64,000 nt of DNA from Nostoc parmelioides FACHB-3921 (GCF_014696625.1 NZ_JACJQL010000002.1:248001-312000); one strand, 5' to 3'; positions 24,528 to 34,024 are shown, counted from the first letter of the stretch. Made by a program: numbers and translations. The notes: generated from the sequence alone by a model not told the origin.

Positions 24528-25694
24528 ATGTTTCAACAATTGCGGCGACGAACTCCTTTAGGATGGCTGCAACTGAGCCATGAAAGAAGTAGGCTTTTAG
24601 TAGCATTGTCAGGTATTGCTTTTGCTGACTTGCTAATGTTTATGCAGCTTGGGTTTCAAGCGGCGTTGTATGACAGTAACACTACATTACATCGCAGTTT
24701 GCAGGCTGATATTATCGTCATCGGTTCTCAAACGCGTAACTTACAACGCATTTCTATGTTTTCACGTCGGCGACTTTACCAAGCAATGGATGTTCCAGGG
24801 GTGAAGTCAGCAGAGGCGATGTATGTGAGTAATATGCTGTGGAAAAATCCGCAGACACGCCGTGATACGGAAATTTTGGTCATTGGGATTAATCCCGATA
24901 GACCGGCTGTGGACTTTCCCGAAGTTAATCAAAAACTATCAGAAATTAAGTTACCAGATACCGTTATATTTGACCGTGCATCGAGAGGTGATTACCAAGA
25001 AACCATCGCCCAACTAGAACAAGGACAAACAGTTAAAACCGAACTAGAACGGCGTACAGTAACTATTGCTGGTTTATTTAAACTAGGGGCTTCTTTTAGT
25101 GCTGACGGTACCTTGATTACCAGCGATCAAAACTTCTTGCGCTTGTTTCCGCGACAACCAGCATCTAGTGTCAGTGTGGGTTTGATTCAGTTGGAATCTA
25201 AGGCGAATCGCCAACAGGTAGCCGCAGCCTTAAAATCTCGTCTCTCACAAGATGTAAAAGTGCTGACACACGACGAATTTATCGAATTTGAAAATAACTT
25301 TTGGCGCACTAACTCCCCCATAGGATTTATTTTCAGCATCGGGGTGTCAATGGGCTTTGTAGTTGGTGTGATTATTGTGTATCAAGTCTTATCTACAGAC
25401 GTTAATACTCACTTGCGAGAGTACGCCACCTTCAAAGCCATCGGCTATCGCCATTATTATCTATTAGGTGTGATCTTTGAAGAAGCCGTAATTTTAGCAT
25501 TACTAGGCTTTCTTCCCGGCTTATCAGTCTCCTTAGGACTGTACCACCTCACTCGCACTGCCACAAACTTACCCATGTACATGACAGTCATCCGGGCATT
25601 GCAAGTATTAATCCTCACAATCATTATGTGTGCAATTTCAGGAGCGATCGCCACCCGTAAACTTCAAGCCGCCGATCCAGCCGAAATGTTTTAA
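24528..25694 (+). CDS. devC: DevC-like ABC transporter permease
   Basis: A 388-residue FtsX-type permease. Four helices are placed in the usual way: one near residues 22-45 and three at the C-terminal end (about 265-290, 320-345, 355-380), with a large periplasmic domain between. This is the MacB/DevC architecture. It pairs with the DevA ATPase downstream and DevB upstream. The N-terminus (FQQLRRRTPLGWLQLSHERSRLL) is the characteristic DevC start. Substrate not known. Confidence 0.92.
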   Translation: MFQQLRRRTPLGWLQLSHERSRLLVALSGIAFADLLMFMQLGFQAALYDSNTTLHRSLQADIIVIGSQTRNLQRISMFSRRRLYQAMDVPGVKSAEAMYVSNMLWKNPQTRRDTEILVIGINPDRPAVDFPEVNQKLSEIKLPDTVIFDRASRGDYQETIAQLEQGQTVKTELERRTVTIAGLFKLGASFSADGTLITSDQNFLRLFPRQPASSVSVGLIQLESKANRQQVAAALKSRLSQDVKVLTHDEFIEFENNFWRTNSPIGFIFSIGVSMGFVVGVIIVYQVLSTDVNTHLREYATFKAIGYRHYYLLGVIFEEAVILALLGFLPGLSVSLGLYHLTRTATNLPMYMTVIRALQVLILTIIMCAISGAIATRKLQAADPAEMF

Positions 25695-25891
25695 ATTCCG
25701 TTGGCGGTAGCAGGGCGTTTAACCCATGTTGAGTGCTGAGTAAGCTAATGCACGCCTAAATTGCATAACTACTAATAAGGGCTGTTGACTGTTGACTGTT
25801 GACTGTTGACAGCCTTCACGATGGATTATGCAACTTAGTAAGTAGGTGGCGGAAACCCAATCCCCAGTACCCACTACCCAATCCCCGATTT

Positions 25892-26611
25892 ATGCTGAAA
25901 GTCATTTCCGTTCGGAATCTTGACCACTACTTTGGTAATGGTTCATTGCGTAAGCAAGTTTTATTTAATATCAATTTAGAGATTAGTGCTGGTGAAATCG
26001 TTATTTTGACCGGGCCTTCTGGTTCCGGTAAAACTACCTTACTGAACTTAGTGGGGGGATTGCGATCACCTTTGGTGGAGCGTAGCTCATCGTCTCAATC
26101 AGCTAGTCTACGAGTGCTAGGACAAGAATTGTACGGTGCTAGTGCGGAAAGATTGGTACAGGCGCGACGGCGTAACGGTTATATTTTTCAAGGGCATAAT
26201 TTGCATGGTAGTTTAACCGCACTGCAAAATGTCAAAATGGGGTTAGAACTGCACCAATACATTGAATTAGCAGAATTAGAAACTCGTGCAATCCAAATTT
26301 TGGAACAGGTGGGATTAGGAAACCATCTGCATTACTACCCAGATCAACTGTCTGGGGGACAAAAACAAAGGGTAGCGATCGCCCGTGCTTTAGTCAGCCA
26401 TCCCCAGCTTGTGTTAGCAGATGAACCTACAGCATCCCTAGACAGCCAATCGGGACGAGATGTAGTTAACTTAATGCAAAAACTCGCTCACGAAAAGGGC
26501 AGTACAATCCTTATGGTTACTCATGATCACCGTATTTTAAATATCGCTGATCGAATTGTCCAGATGGAAGATGGTAGACTCATGAGTCCCACTCCTGCCG
26601 TAATTAGCTAA
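25892..26611 (+). CDS. devA: DevA-like ABC transporter ATPase
   Basis: A 239-residue MacB/LolD-type ATPase. Walker A GPSGSGKTT, signature LSGGQKQRVAIARAL and Walker B LVLADEPTASLD are intact. I use the ATG at 25892 (MLKVISVRNLDHYFGNG); the in-frame extension to 25799 translates heptad repeats (residues such as PNPQYPLPNPRF), so it is not real protein. It powers the DevBC exporter. Only a repeat-rich gap of about 200 bp separates it from devC. Confidence 0.93.
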   Translation: MLKVISVRNLDHYFGNGSLRKQVLFNINLEISAGEIVILTGPSGSGKTTLLNLVGGLRSPLVERSSSSQSASLRVLGQELYGASAERLVQARRRNGYIFQGHNLHGSLTALQNVKMGLELHQYIELAELETRAIQILEQVGLGNHLHYYPDQLSGGQKQRVAIARALVSHPQLVLADEPTASLDSQSGRDVVNLMQKLAHEKGSTILMVTHDHRILNIADRIVQMEDGRLMSPTPAVIS

Positions 26612-26708
26612 AATTGTTCATCACTTCGTCGTAGTTTTGTAATATAGCTGCCACAACTGTGTGTAATATTTATTCTTGTATTTGGTTACAAAATGCTTTT
26701 TTGGGTTT

Positions 26709-26734
26709 AAAGGTAGGGCTTCCTGCCTTTTTTT
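26709..26734 (+). terminator. Rho-independent terminator after devA
   Basis: AAAGGTAGG pairs with CCTGCCTTT (one G-T wobble) around a short loop, followed by a T7 run. Probable end of the devBCA transcript. Confidence 0.8.
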
Positions 26735-26804
26735 ATGGCGCTACACGTACCAATCTACACCCTTGAACCCTTACACCTGTAATAACCTTTGTGCATCAGT
26801 TCTA

Positions 26805-26837
26805 AAAAACCCGGCTTGTCCAACAAACCGGGTTTTT
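26805..26837. terminator. Second terminator-like hairpin
   Basis: AAAAACCCGG (26805-26814) and CCGGGTTTTT (26828-26837) are perfect complements with a 13-nt loop, giving A/T runs on both strands, so it could act in both directions between devA and the minus-strand gene at 26956. Confidence 0.7.
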
Positions 26838-26859
26838 CATGATAGTTTTGATTCAAATT

Positions 26860-26950
26860 TATAGCCGTAGCCAGATAGATTAGGACATCAAACTAAGATA
26901 AAAGGCTTTAAACTCCGTCAACAGTTAACAGTCAACAGCCAACAGCTATA
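26860..26950 (+). repeat. Dispersed repeat element, copy 2 of 3 (MITE-like)
   Basis: A 91-bp copy of the TATAGCC...AGCTATA element; it lacks about 14 bp of the middle found in the others. It ends five bases before the stop codon of the minus-strand gene. Confidence 0.75.
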
Positions 26951-26955
26951 CAAGA

Positions 26956-27363
26956 CTAAATTAATCCTGGCCCTCTACCACGACTATCACCTTTTTCAGT
27001 TAACTCGTCTTCCTTATCTTCGTTAACTTCTGCCAATTCTTGAACCCGTGATGCTATATCCTCTTCTGCTTCTTTTCTAGCATCACCTGGTACTTCATAG
27101 TACATTTCTGGTTCAACCGCGTAGTTGTTTAATAAACCCTCTTTATCTACTGTGTAACCATCTGTGGTGCGAATACTTTGGGCATCTGTTTGGTCATCGG
27201 TGGGTGCGTCGGCTTCCCTTTCTTCTGTAGGAAGTGTTTTATATAATTCCCCTTCTCGTTCTTTGCGTGCGGCGGTTTCGGCCGGTACAATTCCTCTATC
27301 GTACATATCGACCTCTACTCGTTCGGATGAATCGATCGCTCTTTTAACTGGTTCATTAGTCAT
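26956..27363 (-). CDS. Acidic hydrophilic protein (hypothetical)
   Basis: A 135-residue protein rich in Glu, Asp, Lys and Arg with almost no hydrophobic stretches (for example RKEREGELYKTLPTEEREADAPTDDQ), probably disordered or coiled. No family is recognised; similar acidic proteins are found with stress genes in cyanobacteria. The start has ACGAGGACAG upstream. Transcribed on the same strand as the CAAD, BON and 17M genes, from which it is separated by 220 bp. Confidence 0.6.
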   Translation of the reverse strand: MTNEPVKRAIDSSERVEVDMYDRGIVPAETAARKEREGELYKTLPTEEREADAPTDDQTDAQSIRTTDGYTVDKEGLLNNYAVEPEMYYEVPGDARKEAEEDIASRVQELAEVNEDKEDELTEKGDSRGRGPGLI

Positions 27364-27512
27364 AAATCTGTCCTCGTTAAAAAATCTGTTAAAACTTCGA
27401 GAACTAGATTATGCTTTTTAAAGATCACAAATCGACTATCTTTAGAAGTGATTTAATAAATTATTCCAAAAAATCCTCTTTCTTTAGATATATACAATTC
27501 CCAAAAATACCA

Positions 27513-27545
27513 AATACCCGACTTAATTTAATAAATCGGGTTTCT
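27513..27545 (-). terminator. Terminator-like hairpin after the CAAD gene
   Basis: ACCCGA and TCGGGT arms around an AT-rich loop (AAACCCGATTTATTAAATTAAGTC on the minus strand is the left part, then GGGT). On the minus strand it sits about 40 bp past the CAAD stop codon. Confidence 0.45.
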
Positions 27546-27585
27546 CTCTGTTTACGATGATTTTTGATAGCTATATGGGTGAAAT

Positions 27586-28020
27586 CTATTCCCCAAAAAC
27601 TTGAGATTTCAGTGTCCTAATTTCGGCAGTTAATTCTTGGCGAGTTGAGGACTTGATGAGATAACGAAAAGTAAACCATGTTGAGTAACTCAGGCCAATC
27701 AACTCAAAGAAGGGTGCTAACAAGGGAATACCATTAATTGCACCTAACAAGGCTAGTACTACTTTTAAGGTGACGATCGCCGCTAAGATGAGCAAAACGG
27801 TGAGAATCGAGCGGCTGTACTGTTGATAGAAACTGCCTAAATATTCGGGAAGTTCTGCCAAAAAGTCTGTTACTTGATTAGTAATTTGCTGCCACTCAGG
27901 AGTAGTTGCTGTAGCTGGTGGTAATTGAGGCAGGTTGCTTTGTCCTGCACTAGACAATGCTATCGTTCCCTGAGATACTTCGGCATTTAAGGATTCCGGT
28001 TGCTTTTGTTCGGTTTCCAT
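27586..28020 (-). CDS. CAAD-domain membrane protein
   Basis: A 144-residue protein: a Pro/Gln/Ser-rich N-terminus (about 1-45), an amphipathic segment, two adjacent helices (about 70-92 and 96-118) and a charged helical tail. This matches the CAAD domain first seen as an appendage on cyanobacterial aminoacyl-tRNA synthetases and related to the thylakoid-curving CURT1 proteins. Here it is free-standing. Probably in the thylakoid membrane; exact role unknown. Confidence 0.8.
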   Translation of the reverse strand: METEQKQPESLNAEVSQGTIALSSAGQSNLPQLPPATATTPEWQQITNQVTDFLAELPEYLGSFYQQYSRSILTVLLILAAIVTLKVVLALLGAINGIPLLAPFFELIGLSYSTWFTFRYLIKSSTRQELTAEIRTLKSQVFGE

Positions 28021-28198
28021 AGTTTTTATATGTTGGTAATTACAACAGCTTTTTTAATTCACTAGACGTAAATAAACATAAACATTCCCGTCGCCAGTTG
28101 TCAACGAAAATTCTCAGTAGTTAGTTGTACTAACTACTGATACAAAAACAAATTAGCCACTATTGATAGCAAAGACGATGAGAAGATTCTTTCTCCCC

Positions 28199-28228
28199 AG
28201 GCTTCCCAGGCTTCCCAGGCTTCCCCTG
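28199..28228 (+). repeat. GGCTTCCCA tandem repeats
   Basis: Three 9-bp units AGGCTTCCC in tandem plus a diverged fourth, in the gap between the CAAD and BON genes. Confidence 0.65.
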
Positions 28229-28266
28229 CTACCAAATCGATTAGATATTTTTTAGCTAGAAGTCCC

Positions 28267-28728
28267 CTAACTATTTGGGGGAGCGACAGTTGCTTTAACA
28301 ACTACGTTGGTGACACCCTTTATTTCTTTGGCTAAAGGTTCGATTTTAGATAACTGGTCTTGGTTGTTGACAGTTCCACCGACGGTGACAGTACCGTTAT
28401 CTTCTGCTTGCACTGTTAATGCACCATTAGGTATATTCGCCTCTAATTTAGAACGGACTTCGCTAGCTAAATCACCTTCGGCTCTTTGTGCATCGCCGCC
28501 AGTAGCATTGTTGCGTTGTTCGCGGGCGCGGATGTCAGAGTTGAGTTGATCCCTACGAACCTCGCTCTGAGCGTCTTGTTGCGCGGCCTGGGTTGCTTCC
28601 GCCGAGGGCGCTTGTACATTTTCTGTCGGAGTATCGGGTGCAGATTGACTGGTTCTAGCACCATCTTGACAAGCCGCAGCACCAAAAACTAGTAAAGAAC
28701 TAACTAGAAGAGGAGTAAGCTTTTTCAT
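28267..28728 (-). CDS. BON-domain lipoprotein
   Basis: A 153-residue protein. I start it at the ATG giving MKKLTPLLVSSLLVFGAAAC, a lipoprotein signal with Cys at residue 20; the upstream GTG would add 19 unneeded residues. The middle is Gln/Ala/Arg-rich, and residues 85-150 are a BON domain (LASEVRSKLEANIPNGALTVQAEDNGTVTVGGTVNNQDQLSKIEPLAKEIKGVTNVVVK), as in OsmY-type envelope proteins that bind phospholipid. It is 80 bp from the 17M-like gene on the same strand, so a stress operon is plausible. Confidence 0.85.
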   Translation of the reverse strand: MKKLTPLLVSSLLVFGAAACQDGARTSQSAPDTPTENVQAPSAEATQAAQQDAQSEVRRDQLNSDIRAREQRNNATGGDAQRAEGDLASEVRSKLEANIPNGALTVQAEDNGTVTVGGTVNNQDQLSKIEPLAKEIKGVTNVVVKATVAPPNS

Positions 28729-28807
28729 TTCTTTATTTCCGGGTATCAATATTGGTTTGGTTTCTTGAGGGACGCGACACCTCACGTCCCTCAGTTAATC
28801 AATGGGA

Positions 28808-30091
28808 TTAGATTCTTTCTTCGCGGTGATCAACAATCACTACGCTTGGCTCTGTGTCGTGACCTACGTTAGAGGAGACACGATCGCCTACAGTAGAGGA
28901 AACGCGATCGCCTGCGATTGTGCTGTCAACATCTCGGCGGTGTGTATCATGTAAGTCAGTGGCATCAAAAACAGAGTATTCTTGAATACCACGACGTTTG
29001 AGGATAGCCTCAGCGTGTTGAATTTCGGCTTCTGTACCATCAACAATGATGAGGTAGTCACCTCTTTGGAAGCGATCGCTATAAACTCGCGCTTTGTCTT
29101 CAGGGATTCCCAAGCCCACGAGTCCGCCGACAATTCCACCTGCGGCTGCACCGATAGCGCCGCCTGCTAAAGTTGTGGCGATCGCGGTAGCGGCTGCACC
29201 ACCGGCAATGACTGGCCCAACGCCGGGAATTGCCAAAGCACCCAATCCCACTAATAGACCACCTAAAGCGCCTAAACCTCCACCTGTAGCGGCTCCAGCC
29301 TTGGCTCCTTCATCGGCTTTATTGCCATGACCAAGGTTTGCACCTGCACCTGTGGTTTTGTTACCACTGCTATCTTTGGCGATAAGAGAAACTTGATTCA
29401 TGGCGAAGCCTGCATCCCGCAATTCTGTTAATGCTGCTTCTGCATCTCGATGGTGAGGAAATACGCCGATTGCTCTTCTGCTTCTTTGTCTGGTTGTTGC
29501 GGGAGTCACATCCCCATGAGTAACACCAGTGGCTGCTGCTGCGGTTCCCGGCGCATCATAAATATCGTAGTCTTCTATGCCACGACGGCGCAGAATTGCT
29601 TCTGCTTGGGCGATTTCTGCATCATTTCCGTCTACTATGACTAAATAGTGACCACGGCGTACACGGTCTTCATAACCTCTAGCTCGTTCTTCTGGAATTC
29701 CTAAACCAATCAGTCCACCCAATAAACCACCAGCCACGGCACCAAGACCAGCCCCAGCCAGGGTTGTAGCCAAGGTTGTTGCCGTTGCACCTGCTAACAT
29801 GATCGGCCCAATACCAGGAATTGCTAAAGTGCCAAGACCAACTAATAAACCACCCAAGCCGCCTAAAGCACCGCCAGTAATAGCCCCTGTTTTAGCACCC
29901 TCGTCAGACTTATCGCCTACTTTCTCTCGCACGGGGCTACCAGCAATCTCTTCATTCCGGTCTGCATCCTGAGCGATGATAGAAATTCTATCCATTGCAA
30001 AACCGGATTGCTTCAATTCGTGGAGGGCTTGTTCAGCGTCTCGGCGGTGAGAAAATACACCTACAGCCCGTCTATGTACACCTACTACCAT
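28808..30091 (-). CDS. Tandemly duplicated general stress protein 17M-like membrane protein
   Basis: A 427-residue protein made of two halves of about 190 residues that are near-copies. Each half has RRAxGVFxHxRDAExALxELxxxGFAM (17M-like), a glycine-zipper helical hairpin (GALGGLGGLLVGLGTLAIPGIGP..., then GLGAVAGGLLGGLIGLGIPE) and a YLVIVDG...AEAILRRRGI ending. Such proteins are stress induced in many bacteria. The C-terminus carries three degenerate units like ADRVSSTVGDRVSSNVG. A GGAG precedes the ATG. The duplicated form is unusual. Confidence 0.8.
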   Translation of the reverse strand: MVVGVHRRAVGVFSHRRDAEQALHELKQSGFAMDRISIIAQDADRNEEIAGSPVREKVGDKSDEGAKTGAITGGALGGLGGLLVGLGTLAIPGIGPIMLAGATATTLATTLAGAGLGAVAGGLLGGLIGLGIPEERARGYEDRVRRGHYLVIVDGNDAEIAQAEAILRRRGIEDYDIYDAPGTAAAATGVTHGDVTPATTRQRSRRAIGVFPHHRDAEAALTELRDAGFAMNQVSLIAKDSSGNKTTGAGANLGHGNKADEGAKAGAATGGGLGALGGLLVGLGALAIPGVGPVIAGGAAATAIATTLAGGAIGAAAGGIVGGLVGLGIPEDKARVYSDRFQRGDYLIIVDGTEAEIQHAEAILKRRGIQEYSVFDATDLHDTHRRDVDSTIAGDRVSSTVGDRVSSNVGHDTEPSVVIVDHREERI

Positions 30092-30668
30092 TGTTTAATT
30101 TCTCCAAACAACAAAAGACAAAATTAGGTAATTAATTTTTTAGAAAATAATTGATTTCATTACTTCCTATTTATCTCTTGTGTCTAACTTATTTTCATCA
30201 ATCTGTTGGATGAATTCATTGGTCTGCCATTAGATATAGATATTTTTTGTAAAGTCATAATAATAAACAAATCAAAAATAAATGGCTTACAAAATCTGCC
30301 ATTTTATAGACACAAATACTATTTGATATAACTTCATGTGATCCTGATATTCCGTATTTGCAAAACCCTAAACACTTCATAAAAATAATTATTTTTATGA
30401 AGTGTTTCCTAATCTCCTAAACTACTGAATATGGTACTAATATAATTGCACAATTTCCGCGCCTCTCCACGTTTAAAAACATTAGCTATATACTTCCCTC
30501 AAATAATGATCGCTATATTTAAATAGCTCAATAAAAGATATATCTTTTGATAAATGTGGTTACTACCTGAGAAAGTGTAGAGCATTACAAACAATAACTA
30601 AGCTAAGAGATAAGCCCTTGATAAAGTAATGGGTATTTCATCTATCGGACGTAAGGTATAAGAATCCT
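30092..30668. other. Divergent intergenic region of the 17M-like and large repeat protein genes
   Basis: 577 bp, AT-rich, without other genes. The main feature is the 38-bp palindrome at 30370-30407. Promoters for both flanking genes should lie here; no -35/-10 pair was certain by eye. Confidence 0.5.
30370..30407. repeat. 38-bp perfect palindrome
   Basis: Nineteen bases from AAACACTTCATAAAAATAA are repeated exactly as their reverse complement with no spacer. The site lies 280 bp before the 17M-like gene's ATG and 262 bp before the large repeat protein gene, in a divergent gap. Confidence 0.9.
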
Positions 30669-33600
30669 ATGTTCTACAATTTGGATAGTTTTTTAATTTA
30701 TTCCTGGCTCTCATTGGGAATAGCAGGCACAAATAAATTGCCGGAAGTAATAGCTCCTAGCGCAGTCCCTATTAGTTTTTCTGGGACGAAAATATTAGTG
30801 GCTTTATTGGCTGGTACTTTGATGGCGATCGCCTTCCATTTACTATTAACAAATCTCTCTGTCGCTGTTGGCATTTCCACTTACGGCAAAAATCCTTATA
30901 GTGATGATGACGACGACTCAGAAAGTCTTGGTAAGCAAGTTAGAGAAGTAGAGGCAAAAGTTGGTAGTTGGGCAATAGTCACAGCAAGTATTGCTTTATT
31001 CGCAGCCACTTTCTTAGCAGTAAAATTGAGCTTGATTGGCAATACAACATTAGGGGTAATTAGTGGCGTAGTCATTTGGTCTACCTACTTCTTTTTAATC
31101 ATTTGGTTGGGTTCTTCCGCAGTAGGTTCCTTTCTAGGTTCAATTATTAGCACGGTTAGCTCTGGGTTACAAGCTCTAACAGGGACAGCTACTAGCGCTA
31201 TTGGTGCAGCAACAACTAAAAGCCAAATGGTATCCACAGCAGAAGATATCACAGCCGCAGTCCGGCGTGAATTAACCGCAGGTTTTGACCAGGATACTAT
31301 TAGAAATACCCTGCAAAGTTCTTTATCAAAACTACAAGTACCAGCACTAAATTTAAACGAAATTCGTAGTCAGTTTGACAAAATATTAGGTGATGTAGAT
31401 TGGCAATCTCTTGGTGATGGTGATTTACTAAAAAATGTGAATCGCCAAACATTTGTTGATTTAATCAGCGATCGCACTAATTTATCTCCAGCTAATATCA
31501 ACCAAATTGCTGACCAACTACAAGCAGCTTGGCAGCAAGTTGCTAACCGCAAAAATCCCACAGAACAAGTAATTAATTTACTGCAATCTGCCACACCAGA
31601 AGAGTTAAAATCGGAAGATTTAGGTGAACGTCTACAACAACTAGTGACATCTAGGAAAAACGGTAATGGTAGAAATGGGATGATGCAGCAAGCGGTGAAA
31701 TATGGCATCAGCGCCGCCGTACCAGCAGTACTAGATCGGGTAGATATTTCTGATATCGATGTTGAGAGAATTACCAATCAACTGCAACAGTTACGAGACA
31801 AAGTTCAAGATATTGATGTCGAGAGAATCACCAAACAATTACAACAGATTCGAGAGAAAACTACTGAGCAAATTAGTCACAGATTCTCACCCCCAAGTGA
31901 TAACACTATCAAAACAGATGTAGAAGACTATATCCGCAATTCTTTCCCTTGGCATTTTAACCGCCTCACCATTAGAAATGAATTTCAGGATGTCATCTAC
32001 GACCCACAGGCAGATCCTACAAATGTCCGCCAGCAAATTGAACAATTAAACCCAGATGATTTTACTAACTGGCTGACACAACGAGGCGACCTGACGGAAG
32101 CCAAAGTGAAAGAAATCGCTCAAGACATGGAGAATATCCGTCAGCAAGTGTTAGAAACAGTCCAGCAATCGGAGAAAGTCGAAAAAGGTCACGAAATCCG
32201 CAACCGCATCGAAAATTATCTCCGTGCTACTGGTAAACCAGAACTGAATTCTGAGGCGATTGACCGAGATTTTGGTAATTTGTTAACGGAAGCAGGACAG
32301 GAGTTTGCAGATATCAGTACTCGCTTACAAGGTTTTGACCGAGAAGCCTTTGTACAAGTATTGTTGCAACGTCAAGATTTCAGCGAAGAAGAGGCTAATA
32401 ATATTGTTAGTCAACTCGAAAGCATCCGCGATAATTTTCTCACTCAAGCCAGAGAAACCCAAGAACAAGCAACCACTAAAGCCAATGAACTATGGCAAAG
32501 GGTAGAAGAATATCTGCGTCACACCAGGAAAGAAGAGTTAAATCCTGACGCAATTAAGCGGGATTTGCGGGTGTTATTAGAAGACCCCCAAGTGGGGATT
32601 AACCTGTTACGATCGCGCTTATCTCAATTTGACCGTGATACTCTAGTACAGTTGCTCAATCAGCGTCAAGACTTAAGCGAGGAGCAAATTAATCAAATTA
32701 TCGATCAGGTAGAAGCCGTCAGAGATAGCGTTTTACAAGCACCCCAAGCGGTGGTAGACCAAGCAAAAGCACAGTATGAAAAAACTACCACAGCGATCGC
32801 TGACTATCTCCGCAATACTAACCTAGAAGAACTCAACCCTGAAGGTATCAGGCAAGATTTGGCAACTTTACTCAGCGACCCCAAAGAAGGTGCGGTGGCT
32901 TTGAGACATCGGTTATCTCAAATTGACCGAGAAACTCTAGTCAAAATCCTCAGCCAACAGCAAAACTTGAGCGAAGACCAAGTTAATCAGATTATTGACC
33001 AACTACAAGACGCTATTGGCGATATTATCAGAACGCCCCGCCGTTTTGCTAAACGTGCTACTCAAAAGATTGTAGACTTTGAAGCCGGTCTAGAAGATTA
33101 TCTGCGTCAAACCAACAAAGAGGAACTGAACCCAGAAGGAATCAAACGTGATTTACAATTACTTTTGCGAGATCCACGCTTGGGAATTGGTAGTTTAGGC
33201 GATCGCGTTTCTCAGTTCGACCGTGCAACAATTGTGGCTTTACTATCCCAACGGGAAGACATCTCAGAGGAAGAAGCCAACCGTATCGCCGATCAAATAG
33301 AGTCAGTCCGCAGCACCATTACCGAACAAGTGCAGCAGATTCAACATCAGTTACAGTCAGCAATTGACCAAGTTTTTGACAGGATTCGCAACTATCTCAA
33401 CTCTCTGGATCGTCCAGAACTCAATTATGAAAGCATCCGTCAAGACTTCGCTAAATTATTTGACGACCCACAAGCCGGATTTGAAGCCTTAGGCGATCGC
33501 CTCAGTCAATTTGACCGTGATACCCTAGTCGCAGTTCTCAGTTCCCGTGAGGATATCTCCAGGGAAGATGTTAACCGCATCATCGACCAAATCGAAGCCG

Positions 33601-33800
33601 CACGGGATAGCGTCCTACATCGCGCCGGACGCATCCAACAAGAAGCCCAAAAACGCATCAAGGCTGTGAGACAGCAAGCTAAAAAACAAGTAGAAGAAAC
33701 CAGAAAAACCGTTGCTAGCGCCGCCTGGTGGCTATTCGGTGCAGCTTTCTCCTCTCTAGCCGCTAGTGCGATCGCTGGTGCATTAGCCGTCGCAAATTAG
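30669..33800 (+). CDS. Large membrane protein with seven degenerate ~100-residue repeats
   Basis: A 1043-residue protein. The first 200 residues hold about four helices (about 40-62, 95-118, 122-145 and a Gly/Ser/Ala segment to about 175). Then come seven degenerate units with the pattern DYLRxTxxEELNPExIxxDLxxLLxDPxxGxxxLxxRLSQFDRDTLVxLLxQRxDISEEExNxIIDQIExxRDSVL, starting near residues 205, 417, 510, 610, 705, 812 and 905. A last helix lies at about 1015-1040. The units are helical and linked by Gln-rich coils, so the large domain may be a long rod. I do not recognise a function; MFS or transport labels seem unsupported. The gene is alone and psb28 follows after 224 bp. Confidence 0.75.
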   Translation: MFYNLDSFLIYSWLSLGIAGTNKLPEVIAPSAVPISFSGTKILVALLAGTLMAIAFHLLLTNLSVAVGISTYGKNPYSDDDDDSESLGKQVREVEAKVGSWAIVTASIALFAATFLAVKLSLIGNTTLGVISGVVIWSTYFFLIIWLGSSAVGSFLGSIISTVSSGLQALTGTATSAIGAATTKSQMVSTAEDITAAVRRELTAGFDQDTIRNTLQSSLSKLQVPALNLNEIRSQFDKILGDVDWQSLGDGDLLKNVNRQTFVDLISDRTNLSPANINQIADQLQAAWQQVANRKNPTEQVINLLQSATPEELKSEDLGERLQQLVTSRKNGNGRNGMMQQAVKYGISAAVPAVLDRVDISDIDVERITNQLQQLRDKVQDIDVERITKQLQQIREKTTEQISHRFSPPSDNTIKTDVEDYIRNSFPWHFNRLTIRNEFQDVIYDPQADPTNVRQQIEQLNPDDFTNWLTQRGDLTEAKVKEIAQDMENIRQQVLETVQQSEKVEKGHEIRNRIENYLRATGKPELNSEAIDRDFGNLLTEAGQEFADISTRLQGFDREAFVQVLLQRQDFSEEEANNIVSQLESIRDNFLTQARETQEQATTKANELWQRVEEYLRHTRKEELNPDAIKRDLRVLLEDPQVGINLLRSRLSQFDRDTLVQLLNQRQDLSEEQINQIIDQVEAVRDSVLQAPQAVVDQAKAQYEKTTTAIADYLRNTNLEELNPEGIRQDLATLLSDPKEGAVALRHRLSQIDRETLVKILSQQQNLSEDQVNQIIDQLQDAIGDIIRTPRRFAKRATQKIVDFEAGLEDYLRQTNKEELNPEGIKRDLQLLLRDPRLGIGSLGDRVSQFDRATIVALLSQREDISEEEANRIADQIESVRSTITEQVQQIQHQLQSAIDQVFDRIRNYLNSLDRPELNYESIRQDFAKLFDDPQAGFEALGDRLSQFDRDTLVAVLSSREDISREDVNRIIDQIEAARDSVLHRAGRIQQEAQKRIKAVRQQAKKQVEETRKTVASAAWWLFGAAFSSLAASAIAGALAVAN

Positions 33801-33842
33801 GGGCGTAAGGGTGTAAGGGTGTAGGGGTTTAGGGGTTTTTCA

Positions 33843-33869
33843 CCCAATCCCCAATCCCCAATCCCCAAT
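33843..33869 (+). repeat. CCCCAAT heptad repeats, block 1
   Basis: One partial and three full CCCCAAT units after the large repeat gene, of the STRR class known from heterocystous cyanobacteria. Confidence 0.8.
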
Positions 33870-33918
33870 CCAAGTCAAAAGAAAAAATCTTTTACCTTTT
33901 TACTTTTTACTTTTTTGT

Positions 33919-33960
33919 CCCCAATCCCCAATCCCCAATCCCCAATCCCCAATCCCCAGT
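33919..33960 (+). repeat. CCCCAAT heptad repeats, block 2
   Basis: Five CCCCAAT units and a final CCCCAGT, a run of exactly 42 bp, 65 bp before psb28. Confidence 0.9.
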
Positions 33961-34024
33961 CTTTTGAGTTCTAAATAATGAGAGAATATTAAATTGGCAT
34001 CATAAAACTTTAAATACATACATC

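Noticed and set aside
25799..25891. N-terminal extension of DevA
   Set aside because: The residues are translated CCCCAGT/CCCACTA heptads; the family start is at 25892.
26676..26864. 62-codon frame after devA
   Set aside because: It runs through two terminator hairpins and has no recognisable composition.
28808..30091. Two separate genes for the 17M-like halves
   Set aside because: The frame is uninterrupted and there is no second start with a ribosome-binding site.
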